Origin: Nectonema munidae
Lineage: Eukaryota > Nematomorpha > Nectonematoida > Nectonematidae
Direction: 5' to 3'
Assembly: GCA_030549495.1 (NCBI GenBank)
Contig: JAUIRK010000127.1
Location: 186,001 to 250,000, forward strand
DNA: 64,000 bases
The notes under the pieces were generated by a model, which saw nothing but the letters and a program-made list of their open reading frames with translations, had not been told where the DNA came from and made no database searches. Numbering within the stretch: the stretch's first letter is position 1; each line of letters opens with the position of its first letter. A program made the translations under genes and the position numbers. Shown here one piece after another: positions 1-10,569 of the stretch.

Positions 1-607
1 TGTGATCAGATACACAGCAATCCTGGATAACCACTATTGAGGCTAGAAGTGGTCTTAGATTAAAAGATATGATTGCAAGGTCTAACACATTCTTTTCACG
101 AGTCGGTGTTGGATCGTTAGCGATAAACGCATACGAATCCTCTACCAACTTGAGTAAGTCGGTGCCAGCCGCGCTATTGGTTTCACTAAACAGTCTAGTG
201 TGGTGAGCGTTTAGGTCACCTAGTAGTAGCACCTTATCGGAGGAACGAAGATATTTTTCAATAAATTCGTAGTCCAACAGAGGGTTACTAGGCGGGTTGT
301 AACAACCCAGCACAACTAAATGTCCAGCTCTACCAAGATCAAGCTTCAGAGCCATTGAGTCCCCAGAGTCACTTATTGTGAAACTGGAAACCTTTAACCC
401 CTCTCGTACACCCATCGCTAGACCTCGCGAGTGGCTTGTTCCAGGATGCACAAATGTCCTATATCCGAGGATGCGGATGGAATATTTGGCTTGAGATTTG
501 ACTTCATTCAGAGAGAAGACATCTATGCTATGTTCGGCCAGAAGCTCAATTAGAGCGCTACGTTTCTTAGCCAAGCCATTAATGTTGAAATGCAAAAATT
601 TGAGCAT
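1..607 (-). CDS. LINE ORF2, N-terminal endonuclease part, runs off window
   Basis: Reading down from an ATG at 607-605, the minus strand is open for about 200 codons to the window edge. The product starts MLKFLHFNINGLAKKRSALI, as in APE-type endonucleases of Jockey/CR1-like non-LTR retrotransposons. Further on it has the GDLNAHH catalytic block and a terminal SDH motif. In this family the domain nicks target DNA to prime reverse transcription. The start lies 26 bases after the end of ORF1 (634), the usual two-ORF layout. No stop is seen in this part, so it may be a fairly young copy. The reverse transcriptase would lie left of base 1. Confidence 0.85.
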   Translation of the reverse strand, partial: MLKFLHFNINGLAKKRSALIELLAEHSIDVFSLNEVKSQAKYSIRILGYRTFVHPGTSHSRGLAMGVREGLKVSSFTISDSGDSMALKLDLGRAGHLVVLGCYNPPSNPLLDYEFIEKYLRSSDKVLLLGDLNAHHTRLFSETNSAAGTDLLKLVEDSYAFIANDPTPTREKNVLDLAIISFNLRPLLASIVVIQDCCVSDH

Positions 608-633
608 GACAGATTGGCACTACACTATCCTAA

Positions 634-1923
634 TTACTGGCACTCTAGTAGGAGGTCCGCAGCCACTGCGCTCATCATTTTCTCCAACTGTTCTTTGAAC
701 AGTGGTGAATTGAAAATAGAGAGCGCTATTTTTAAAATGGCCTCCTCAGAGAAGGATGGCTCATTTACTACTGTTACCTTGGGTAATACAGGGCTAGTTA
801 CTACTTGGGAATAAGAAGCACTAGCTAATACTGGCTTTGATGGAATGTATGGCGCTGGCCTGTATACCTGGGCAGGCTTTGCCTTTGTGATTACCTTAGC
901 TGATTGCTTTGAATTTACTTGTATTCCTTTTGAATCTTCTTTTTGTTGAAGAGAGGATATTTTCGAAGGACAATTATTGTAGGCAGCTGAATGCCCTTGA
1001 CCTCCACAAAGATAGCACTTTGCAACAGATGGCTTTTCTGAATTACATGAACGGCGATCATGCTCGCCCCCACATATCAGACAGCACTCTTTATTCGGAC
1101 ACGCTGCTGATACATGCCCTAGTTTTTGGCATTTGTAGCATTGAAGCGCCCTCGGTTTAGGTAGGAATTCGTGGCAAGTGAATTTCAAGCCCAGGATGTT
1201 GAGCCCATTCTTAGTGAGTGATTGCAAGTGTATCTTGTTGTCAAGGATAACCTTTAGACAAGACCCTTTGGTCATGTTTTTGAACAATGGTTCAATTTTG
1301 CACTGATAGCCTAGGATCTTGATTGCGGCCGCAACATCAGGAGCATCCTCTATGGTAAGCCCTTTGATGACGACGGCACAAGCCTTCTCCCTTGCTACAT
1401 AACCATTGACAAAGGGCCATTTCGCAAAGGGTTGTAGAAGTGAGTTCTTGGATTCAACATCCTCAACTAGAATTTTAATGAGGTTTAGCTTAGGCAGCTT
1501 AAACATATTGACGATTTTTAAATTAGGTTTTTGGGCTTTAATAGCTTTGTAAGTTGCCAACTTACTTCCAAGATTAGGGACATTTTTTAAGAAAACAGAA
1601 ATAAATTTGGCCACCGGTCTGGCTGTAACAGCAGTTGTCACGAATTGATGTCGCTTTGGGCGGCCAACTACCTTAATAAATTCCCCTTCTGACCTAGAGT
1701 CGGCGGGGTGTTCTCTCTTGTTTTGAATCAGGGATGCCTCGGGTTCGCTCTCTGTAGAGCTTGAGCAGAGGCTCGCGGACAAGTTTTTACAACTCCTTAA
1801 GTTGATAGCCTCATTCCTTGGTGACTCAGAGGAGGAGACCGAACCTTGATTATTATTATTAATAGGAGAAAATTTTTTTATACTTACGCCTAGCCTAGTA
1901 CTAGACTTCTTCTTTGTCTTCAT
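634..1923 (-). CDS. LINE ORF1, gag-like zinc-knuckle nucleic acid-binding protein
   Basis: Open frame of 429 codons. The N-terminus is Ser/Lys-rich and low in complexity. A middle domain (about residues 105-250) resembles the pre-C2HC region of arthropod LINE ORF1 proteins. Three zinc knuckles follow (about residues 260-320), beginning CYKCQKLGHVSAAC and CCLICGGEHDRRSC. ORF1 proteins of this type bind element RNA and form the retrotransposition particle. The adjoining endonuclease frame at 1-607 on the same strand supports the call. The frame is uninterrupted. Clade (Jockey, CR1 or a relative) cannot be fixed without the reverse transcriptase. Confidence 0.85.
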   Translation of the reverse strand: MKTKKKSSTRLGVSIKKFSPINNNNQGSVSSSESPRNEAINLRSCKNLSASLCSSSTESEPEASLIQNKREHPADSRSEGEFIKVVGRPKRHQFVTTAVTARPVAKFISVFLKNVPNLGSKLATYKAIKAQKPNLKIVNMFKLPKLNLIKILVEDVESKNSLLQPFAKWPFVNGYVAREKACAVVIKGLTIEDAPDVAAAIKILGYQCKIEPLFKNMTKGSCLKVILDNKIHLQSLTKNGLNILGLKFTCHEFLPKPRALQCYKCQKLGHVSAACPNKECCLICGGEHDRRSCNSEKPSVAKCYLCGGQGHSAAYNNCPSKISSLQQKEDSKGIQVNSKQSAKVITKAKPAQVYRPAPYIPSKPVLASASYSQVVTSPVLPKVTVVNEPSFSEEAILKIALSIFNSPLFKEQLEKMMSAVAADLLLECQ

Positions 1924-2160
1924 CTTTCACCAAGAGGAGGATGATGAAAAGTTGAGTGGAAGGATAAAACGGTGGTAGGAAAAAAAATATATTGAGCGCA
2001 CTGGATATCAAGAAAGAGAGAGAGAGAGAGTGATGGTGTACGAAGTAGTGATATCAAGAGAGAGAGTAAGAAAATCGAGTCGTCTAATAAAGGTTTTATC
2101 ATATAGGCTGAGTCTGAAAACATGGTCGTAGGTCGCGTAGGAGAGTGCGTCGCTAGATAC

Positions 2161-3139
2161 AGGGTAAAGCTAATTGAATTTCTTAATACTAATTCTTTTT
2201 GAATTCTTAGTGAATTTCTGAATACAGTGGGTCGCTAAGACAGGTTTGACTGATATATATTGAAAATTGTTTTTATTTTAATGAAAGATTTCAAATATTT
2301 ATATTGAAACGGAAAAATAATTTATATAAATATGTAATATATTACTAGAACTGCCAGAATTTGAAATTATCAACCGGGAAAAAAAATAGTAATCGAAAAA
2401 GTCAAGAACAAAAATTTGTATTTCAATTAATATGAAAAATACTTTAAAGGTAAACAATGAGTTTTTATACTGAAAAAAGAATTAAACAATCACATTTGGA
2501 GCTAAATTTTTCTAAACCCTTTTTTGACATATGAGATTAGTGAATGAAAAGCTAGGATTCTTATAAATCGTCCGGGATTGCTGTTAAACGACGTGAAAAC
2601 CACGACAACTAATATTTAACATCTGAATTAAGAAATATTCCTAAAACTTTCCTTATTCTGCCCGGGAAAACTTCCAGATACAGCAAACAAAAGCAGTGAA
2701 TTAAAAAATCTAACCATGATATTTCATTCTCATCAAATAAATTTTTTCTTTGGCATTTATATTAGTTGTGTTTAAATATACGTCATTTAAAATATTTGTT
2801 ACTTCAAAGAATATTTTGTGAAGGGTTTATTTAAATTTGAATTATATTTATCACTATGAACAATTTTTGTTTATATTGATCACAGCCCTTCGTTTTAAAA
2901 AATGTTTTGCTATCATTCTTTTCAATGCGGAATTTTAATAATTTAATTATGCCCAATTAAAAAATCTTAATGATTTTGGCCAATCAGCTCATATTTTTGA
3001 ACTACACATGCTTTTCAAAAGAATATTCTTAAAAATTGTTGTTTTTCAATAAATCTAACTGTAAACAACTTTATTAATAAAAAATAAAAACTATAAATAA
3101 ATATTATGATTTCGTTTTTATAAAAATGCACAAAAATCA
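2161..3139. other. AT-rich intergenic DNA without recognisable feature
   Basis: No coding frame, terminal repeat or array was recognised here. The DNA is very AT-rich with short homopolymers. Confidence 0.4.
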
Positions 3140-4630
3140 ATTAATTTGGGAGAAAAGATATTTTCAAGGATTTTCTTTTATGCTTTTCACTAGGCATGTC
3201 ATGTTTCAAGCACCAACAATAATCTGATACCATGTAGATTTCCCAGTGCCCCTGATACCTTTCTTCCATTATACGAATGTCTTTGTGAAATCGTTCACCT
3301 TGTTCTTCACTGTAATCTCCATAGTTTTTAGCAAAATAACCCAGATTACGAATCTAAAAATGCATTTCAACTAACATACGTGCTCCAAGTGTTTTATAAC
3401 TTTGCATGAGTTTTTGAACAATAAACGCATAATCTAAAGTTCTTTTCGTTCTAAGAAAATTTTGAACTACTGATTTAAAAGCTTGCTATGCATTTCTCTT
3501 TGTTTCATTCATTACTTTGTCAAAATGATCGGTTATCATTAAGGTTGGAATCTAAGTGTCATCAAAAATACCAGCATCCAGTTTTACATCACTGACTTGT
3601 GAAAATCTTTGTTATAAAAAAAGCGATGCTAGGCTTTCCTTATTGAGAGCTTCTACAAAGTTCTTCATCAATCCAAGTTTTACGTGAAGAGGTAATAACA
3701 AAAGTTGACAAGGGTTAACAAGCGTATACCAACTACATTATGAAAACAGGTTGAAAAATATATTTTTAGATGGCCATTCAATATGATGGTAATGGCTGTC
3801 ATCTGCTCGACTATCCCATAGACTAGTGATTTCCAACCGGTGTGCCGCGGCACTAAAGTGTACCGTGGGATTTTTTAAGGGTGCAGAGAAAATTAGGAAA
3901 ATAATAAATAATAATAACTCTTTATAAATAATTTATGAAGAGTAATAAGACAGTGACAGCTTTTTGGCATGAAACATTGGAGGAATATCCTAATTTGGCT
4001 AAAAAAGTAATTTCTCTACTTTTGCCTTTTTCCACATCGTATCTGTATGAGCAGGCATTTTCTGCCATGGCTATAATAAAATCAAAACAAAGAAATAGGC
4101 TTCTTTCACTTGAGGACGATATGCGAGTGGCATTATCAACAATAATACCTTTTGTATCAAGAGTGTGTTCTAAGCATCAATCGCAAGTTTCACACTAAGT
4201 ACACACGCATGATTCACTCTGGTCTATTTGTTATTTGTGTGTTATGTCTTATATCATAGTGTTACACGGTAATTACTTGAATAAATTGTGAAACTACTTT
4301 AAAACTTAACATTACATATATGTATTATTATATTTTCGGTTATAGCAGGATCAGTATAATTTTTTTTATATGATCTCTGTATTGCCAGGAATTTTTAAAA
4401 GGCTCGCTAAAAAGTTTGGAAACCACTGCAGAAGAAACGTGGGTATATTGTGTACCCACTTTCTAATCCTAATCTTAAAGATACACCCTAAAAAATAAAA
4501 CATAAAGATGCTATCTTTAAAAAATAAAATAAAAGGTTACTTTTAGATGACAACAAATTTTGCTATTATATTGACTGGATTTTAGAGTACTTAGGAAAAT
4601 GTTCATATTTTCTGATTTCTATTCATAGTT
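3140..4630 (-). pseudogene. Broken copy of a repetitive, unnamed conserved protein gene, split by a hAT element
   Basis: Minus-strand frames carry blocks I recall from an unnamed, multi-copy protein found in arthropod and cnidarian genomes: LWDSRADDSHYHHIEWP near 3815-3765, LLLLPLHVKLGLMKNFVEAL near 3720-3660, and NYGDYSEEQGERFHKDIRIM with the following YQGHWEIYMVSDYCW at 3330-3215. Stops and frameshifts show it is dead. The coding trace resumes right of the inserted hAT element: GLESGYTIYPRFFC at about 4470-4430 joins in frame sense to LWDSRADD left of it. An upstream trace ICCHLKV lies near 4555. Function is unknown; such copies are usually mobile-element associated. Confidence 0.6.
3824..4428 (+). 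mobile_element. Deleted hAT element (FAM200/ZBED5-like) with C-terminal transposase piece
   Basis: The ends read TAGTGATTTCCAACC on the left and, inverted, CAGTGGTTTCCAAAC on the right, a hAT-type terminal repeat. Only the last part of a transposase remains (3935-4198, 87 codons), with LLPFSTSYLYEQAFSAM and SKQRNRLLSLEDDMRVAL. That is the hAT dimerisation region as seen in FAM200/ZBED5-like proteins. The zinc finger and catalytic core are missing, so it could move only with help. No clean 8-bp target duplication is visible. It sits inside the broken gene at 3140-4630. Confidence 0.75.
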
Positions 4631-4667
4631 TGCTATCTGCATGTTTTGATACAAATGATTAAGGAGA

Positions 4668-4865
4668 CAGGGTCAACTTTCTGTTTATATTTTGCTAGAT
4701 GTAAGATTTGATATACTCCATTCGGTGAGACGAATTACAAAAGTTATGAACTATATTTTTTGCAATTTGCAAGATTTTCAATAACACCTTTCTTAATTAA
4801 TCAAAGAATCGAAAAATATTCCTTAAAAAGTCAAAAAATATACAATTTTGTAAAAATTATTGTGT
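4668..4865. repeat. Dispersed repeat, copy A (relative at about 31290-31475)
   Basis: This stretch and 31290-31475 align in the same orientation. Shared blocks include CTTCTGTTTATA-like sequence, TTTTTGCAATTTGCA and AGAATCGAAAAATATT. Gaps are small. Family unknown. Confidence 0.6.
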
Positions 4866-4902
4866 TTTTGAAAAAGGATTGAGAGGAATTAATGATCTCT
4901 AT

Positions 4903-6368
4903 GTTATAGTGGTAAGGGAAAGGGGGGGGGAAAAGGGGAAAAGTTAAAAATTTCATATTAAGTTTTTTTCTATCTAAAACATTTTTTTATTTTTTGAAAA
5001 CTTTCTGGATATTTTTCAATTTAAAAACCTTTAAATCCTACATATTTATAATTTCAATAATTGTAGCAGTACAAAAACAAAAACAAATTTATAAAAAATT
5101 CAAAAATATTTAATGAAGTTTTATTCGACGATTGTTATGTCGACCATTAAACTCGTCAATAAAATTTTCCATATCAATTTTTTCAACATAGGACGTTTCA
5201 ATGGAAAGTAACGCAATATCACTCAATCTTTCACTTGTCATTGAATTCCTTAAAAAAGTTTTAACCAGTTTCATTTTTGAAAAACTTCTTTCAAATGAAG
5301 CACTTGTAACAGGTAAAGTTACTGCTATGAGCAGTAATCTATGCAACCAATCAAATGCAGCTTTATATGGAGAAACAAATGAAAGAAAACTCAGCAGAGA
5401 AGATGGTGATTTTAACTCTTTTTTCAAGACTTTTTTTATCAAGGCAATTTCATGATGTAAGTCATCAACATTTACAGAATAAGTGGTTGCAAGAATTTAT
5501 AAATGTTGTTCACATAAAAAATTTTCACTTTCTGGACACAAAGCTGAAATACCATTAAAAATGTGCGTTGATTTTTCAGAATATCGCCGATCCAATTCAT
5601 TTATTAAGCTATCAAGTATTTTATTAATAACTTCAATAGAATTACTTTGAGAATAAAACCTTTGTCCAGTAGTTTCTGACAAAATAAAATCATCATAGCT
5701 TTTCACACTTATACGTTTTTGTGTTTTTAGCAAATTGATTTTGCACAATTTACACGTTTTTATCACTTTATCGTTATAATCTAAATTCAAATATGACTTT
5801 TTCAAATCGATGAACGTTTGACGAAGACATTGAATTAAGTTAATGGCTTTTCCGAGATGTGCTTGCTTAGATTGTAATTGTTCGGATACTTTTTGAATAC
5901 GTTCAAGAATATCAGAAAAAAAATCAATAAGTAAACAAATTCAAAATTAATCTGAGCAATCAAACCGCGGGCAATAACAGCACGAGCCCCAGTATCGTCT
6001 GTAGAAATCTCGTCCAAAAGCCTCATTATGCAATCTAAACACTCTAGTGCGTTTTTACAAGACGTGGCTCGAGACCACCATCTGGTATCACTTAAATGCT
6101 GCAGTTCTTTTATTTTTTTATGCGGATACATCCCTTTTTGAATACAATGAAACTTGGCATGTACAACAGGATTTGATATAATAGTATGCAAAATGCAAGA
6201 TATTGAAAAACAAGCTTTTCATATTTGTGGAATATTGTGGTGGAATATTGATGGTATTAAAACGAGGGAAGAGGGGGGGGGGGCAAAATAGGGGCCAGCT
6301 TAAATTTTGGGGGGGGGGGGGGGGGCTTGGCCCCCCTTGCCCCCCTTTAAAACCGCCACTACTATAAC
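4903..6368 (-). mobile_element. Internally deleted, broken hAT element
   Basis: Inverted ends begin GTTATAGT and continue into G-rich tracts (4903-4935, and the complement of 6368-6330). Between them on the minus strand lie transposase pieces. 5835-6191 has KKIKELQHLSDTRWWSRATS, a hAT core motif. 5497-5805 is the helical part. 5110-5442 is the C-terminal dimerisation region with LPVTSASFERSFSKMK and TSERLSDIALLSIE. The pieces are in different frames and the N-terminal half is absent, so the copy is dead. No target duplication was found. Confidence 0.75.
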
Positions 6369-6399
6369 GAAGCATTAGAGTTTTAAAAAAGAAGCATAG

Positions 6400-7294
6400 T
6401 ACATTTTTTAATCCAACTCTGTTACTAATTAGAGATTTTTTAACGTATGCTTAGTGTTAAAAATTGTTATTTTTATAATATATTTGCAAAAAGATTAAGT
6501 GATTTTTTATTTTATGGTTAGGGTTAAATATTGTTATTTTTATAAAAAATTTATGCTTAAAAGAATAGCATAAAGATCCAACTGAGGGAAGAAAAAATTT
6601 AAATAAATCGTCTGCTCCCGTCAGTTTTAGTATAGGAATTAAAATTATGGCATAACAAGGGTAATGCGAGATAAACCATCTTATTATCTTGCAAGAAAGA
6701 GTAATGTTTTTATTTAGTGCAAATTGGGATAAGGGCGTAGTTATGTTCTTTGACTAGAGCATTTATTTATGAATGTTTCAAAGGTGGATACAGGAAGGGC
6801 GGGGCTTATGATATGTTGTGAAGGCATTAGTGGGGATTTGGATAAGAGATCTACGAAAAAGTTTTTAAAGGAGGAGGAATGGGCGGGGCACCAGAATGAA
6901 TAGCTATATTGAGAAATGATTGCTAAGGTTAATTTTTCTTATCTAGGCTTAGTGTTGAAAGGGGAATTTTTAGGTGATTGATTATGTTTTGTGAGTCTGT
7001 GAAAAAGATTATTTGCTCGAATTTGGATGTAAAGATGATTAATTTATCAATAATGTGTTTGCATGATGTTAGGAGTGCTAGCTAGGTTTTCAGTTTTATA
7101 TGAGGAGGTGTTATTGTCTGTATGCATTTGTTGTATGAAGAAGGGTGCACTTGAATTGTGATTAAAAAGCGCAAGGAGCGCCTGCGTTTTGGGCCGTTTA
7201 GGCAAAAATGAGTGTTGAATAGAGTTGAATGCTAAGAATTTGTGGTGGCATATTTGAGTTAGGTATGGGGTGGCGTTCTTAGGGTGGATTAGGG
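6400..7294. other. No clear gene; probable 3' tail of the old LINE
   Basis: I see no open frame or repeat that I can name. From about 6650 the base composition resembles the LINE fragment at 7650-8480, so this may be that LINE's 3' part, but no motif proves it. Confidence 0.3.
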
Positions 7295-7485
7295 CACCTT
7301 TTTAAAACTCTCGGTCCCGACCCTTCAATGAGTCGCGTGAAAAATAAAATGGGTCGTGACAAAAAAGATGCTGAATAAATGAACCTAGTGAACAGAGTTT
7401 GTCTTATTACACCTAAGTATTATCGGTCGCGATGCAAACTGCTCTTCTTGCTATGGGTCGCAGTAAAAAAGTTTGAAAAACGCTG
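7295..7485. mobile_element. hAT-type MITE with perfect 8-bp target duplication
   Basis: The 191-bp element begins CACCTTTTTAAAACTC and ends with the inverse of CAGCGTTTTTCAAAC. It is flanked by GATTAGGG at 7287-7294 and 7486-7493, an exact 8-bp duplication as hAT elements make. It has no coding capacity. It lies within LINE-derived sequence. Confidence 0.85.
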
Positions 7486-7654
7486 GATTAGGGAGTGCGA
7501 GTGTAGTTGACGTAACAGTTGGTTGTGAGTAATTTGTGGCTTATATAATTCAAGAAGAGAATTGAAAAATGTGAGGAAATGGGAGGTGTGAGTTGTGTAA
7601 AGATTCGTGAAGTTGTGAGGTGATGGTGTAGAGCGAAGTGTGTTTATGTACTTA

Positions 7655-8480
7655 TTAATGATGTTTTTTTAGGTTTAGAGCTAAAGTTTTAATGTAGGCA
7701 TGGTAGGAATTACATTTGTAATTCTGAGTAAACATAGACAATGCATTTTGTTGAGATATGTTTGTGAGATCTGAAATTTTAGTCAACTTCCCCAAGCGAG
7801 TGAACCATATTGTATGACTGGAAGTATGATAGATTTGAATATGTATTTTGAGATTTTTGGGTAAAGATGCCACTTATACGAGATTTTTCTTGTGAGAGAC
7901 AATAGAGTTGGTGAGAATTTCGCGTAGATATTATTAACGTGAAGTGTACATTTTAAATTCGATTGGAAAGTGACACCTAGATATTTTATGTATGCTTCAG
8001 GAGTGTAAGTAATGTTAATATGTTTAGTCTCAGTTGTAGTGGAGTTATTCTTTTTCGTGTGAAATATATACATTTTAGTTTATCTGAGTTAAAGGAGACT
8101 TTATAGTTGGTGGTCATTGTTTATATTTGTGTAATTAGGTTTGCAGTATGATTGATGTTGTTCAGTTGTTGCGTATAATAGGATGTCATCAGAGTAGCTT
8201 TGGGCAATGTATAGGAATTGAAGTTGATGAGAATTAGCCATATCTTGTCTGATAGACTACCTTCTGGGGCAGTAGAGAGAGTTAGTTTCTGGATGTATGT
8301 TTGTTGTTCTGTAGCAGGATGAGAATGCGCTTTTGAAGATAATTATTTATGAATTTGATTATGTATGTAGTGTATTTGTTATCAATGAATGATTGCAGAA
8401 TGCCATGTTGTGTTGAAGGCGTTTTCAATGTCTAGAAATGTAGTTTTTGCGATGTTTTGCTTATTGACTATTTTTTTGAG
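7655..8480 (-). pseudogene. LINE reverse transcriptase, C-terminal part, broken
   Basis: Read from 8480 downward, the minus strand shows TTFLDIENAFNTTWH (first catalytic block of the palm), a degraded PEGSLSD, and in 7783-8073 the thumb region EAYIKYLGVTFQSNLKCTLH and KSIILPVIQYGSLAWGS. A frameshift separates this from LPKNLKIHIQIYHTSSHTIW in 7655-7873. It is a Jockey-like non-LTR reverse transcriptase. It continues the fragment at 15233-16400 on the same strand; a hAT insertion separates the two. Confidence 0.75.
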
Positions 8481-8579
8481 ATAAAGTGTTTACCCTATTA
8501 GTGCTGGGCTAAATTTGTCTGCTCAAGTGCCCCCACTATTTTTCTCAGATATTAATAATTTTTTATAAAAATTTTTAAT

Positions 8580-9390
8580 GGTACATATATATTTCAACTA
8601 TGCTGAATTCATGGGTGATGTCCATTTTTTTTATCAAAATCAATCAAACCTATCAAAAAATTGATTTATATTTGACAGCTCATCTCAAAAAGGAACTTTT
8701 TATTTAAATTATTATATAACGTTTTTTACACATATATACCCGTTTTCAAGTATGCTAAATTCAGTGGTGATATTCATTTTTTTTTATGAAAATCAATAAA
8801 ATCTGTTAAAAAATTAATTTAAATGTGACAGTTCATCTCAAAAGAAACTTTTTATCTAAATAATTATATAGAGTTTTTTACACATATATACAAATTTTCA
8901 AGTATGCTAAATTCAGTAGTGATATTCATTTTTTATGAAAACAATTAAATCTATCAAAAAATTAATTTATATGTGACAGCTTATCTCAAAAAGAAACCTT
9001 TTATCTAATGAATTATATAAAGTTTTCACACATATTTACCCATTTTCAAGCATGCTGAATTAAGTGATGATATTTTTTTATGAAAATCAATCAAGCCTGT
9101 CAAAAAATTGATTTATCTAAAAAGAAACATTTTATCCGAATAATTATATAAAGTTTTTTACTCACATATGTCCATTTTCATGTACGCTGTGTTTACTGGT
9201 GATATTCCTTTTTTTTTTATAAAAATCAGTCAAACCTGACAAAAAATAATTTAAATATGGCAGCCCATGTAAAAATTAAAATTTTTATTCTTATAAAAAG
9301 TTTTTTATACATTTCAAGTATGTAGAATTTAATGATGATGTTCATTTTTTATGAAATCTATAAAACCTGTCAAAAAATCGATTAAACCTG
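8580..9390. repeat. Tandem array, about six diverged units of 132-152 bp
   Basis: A recurring block resembling AAGTATGCTAAATTCAGTGG occurs near 8602, 8754, 8906, 9054, 9186 and 9322, so spacing is about 152, 152, 148, 132 and 136 bp. Units also share a GACAGCTCATCTCAAAAAG-like block and an ATATATAC stretch. AT-rich and noncoding. Confidence 0.8.
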
Positions 9391-10569
9391 TAAATCAATG
9401 TCAAATATATAAACTTCAAAATAAATTCTACTTGCAGAATTTCTCTGGTAATTATTTTCTTAATTTATTTAATAAACCAATTTAGGTGTTTAATTAACTC
9501 TTAATATTTCATTTGTCAGTAACTTATGTATCTCGATAGGACTTCCATCTTTTTGGCTACAAATTCGTTATCGGCTCGTAGCTTCAAGTCATATTATAAT
9601 TTACAGTATGTAATTTTGTTATATTCATCATAAGATGTCCTTTCTTGGTAATTTATTTTCTTCAATGTGTCTTTAAAATTTTTTTATAAGGATAAAAGTA
9701 CTTTTTTCCTCCCTCCATTTGATTAAAGTATCTTCTTTTTATCAGTATCGTGTATTTTGTTATCAGACCTGAATATTTGTCAACAAATCTCAGTTCAAAG
9801 ATTTTATTCTGATAAATTATTCGTGATGTTCATTGTTCAATTAGTTGTCCATGTTCTTCATCTAAAAGATTCTCGCTTTGACGCAAAAGGAAAAAGATGG
9901 ACAAATTTAATTTAAATTAAAAAATATCTTGATAGTGACTAAATCTCACATATTGGCATCTGTGCCATTTTTAATAAATCTGACCTATTTTAAATTTTCA
10001 GATTTCCTACCCATCTTAGTTAAATGATAATTGTAATCCTACTCCTAGATGATAAGCTATATAGATTTTTTTCATTTGTAAAAGAGGAACTTCTTTTTCA
10101 CAGTCAAAATCTTTTTTGAAGCACCTAATATTAGACCATTACACCACTTCCTAGTTCATTAGAACATGGTAGATCTTCCATTTACTTAAGATATACATAT
10201 TTTTTTAAATTATTTCATTTGATCACACGTTCTTTTTTCAATTAATTTTCAAGTTGCTTCCTTCTCTAATATTAATCTTCAAAAGATTTTATAATACGTT
10301 TTGTTTTTTTTAAATTAATATTCCATACTCAAGATAATTGAAGAAAGTATTATGAGCCAAAATATACAAAAAAAAAAGTATATTTTTACTATATACCTAA
10401 TATATAACGATTTTTTGAAAATTTTTTACAGAATTGATTTTCAGGCATACATTACTAATTCAATAGCCACTTCGACATATTTTTAACCGTATTAGCCAAA
10501 ACGGAGTACAGAAATAAAATATGCATAGTAAACAGATATTTTATTTGAAAGAGATATTTATTTTTTTGA
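9391..10569. other. AT-rich spacer between the two arrays
   Basis: No coding frame or repeat family was recognised. By position it belongs to the interior of the large hAT element. Confidence 0.35.

Larger units (their letters stand above)
1..2160 (-). mobile_element. 5' part of a non-LTR retrotransposon (LINE)
   Basis: This spans ORF2 start, ORF1 and a presumed 5' leader (1924 to about 2160) that contains a GA-rich tract on the plus strand at 2014-2033. The right edge is only estimated: composition shifts to very AT-rich DNA after about 2160. No target duplication could be found because the 3' end is outside the window. Confidence 0.6.

Noticed and set aside
498-1160. Plus-strand small frames over the LINE
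   Set aside because: They are shadows of ORF1 and the endonuclease frame on the minus strand, which carry clear motifs.
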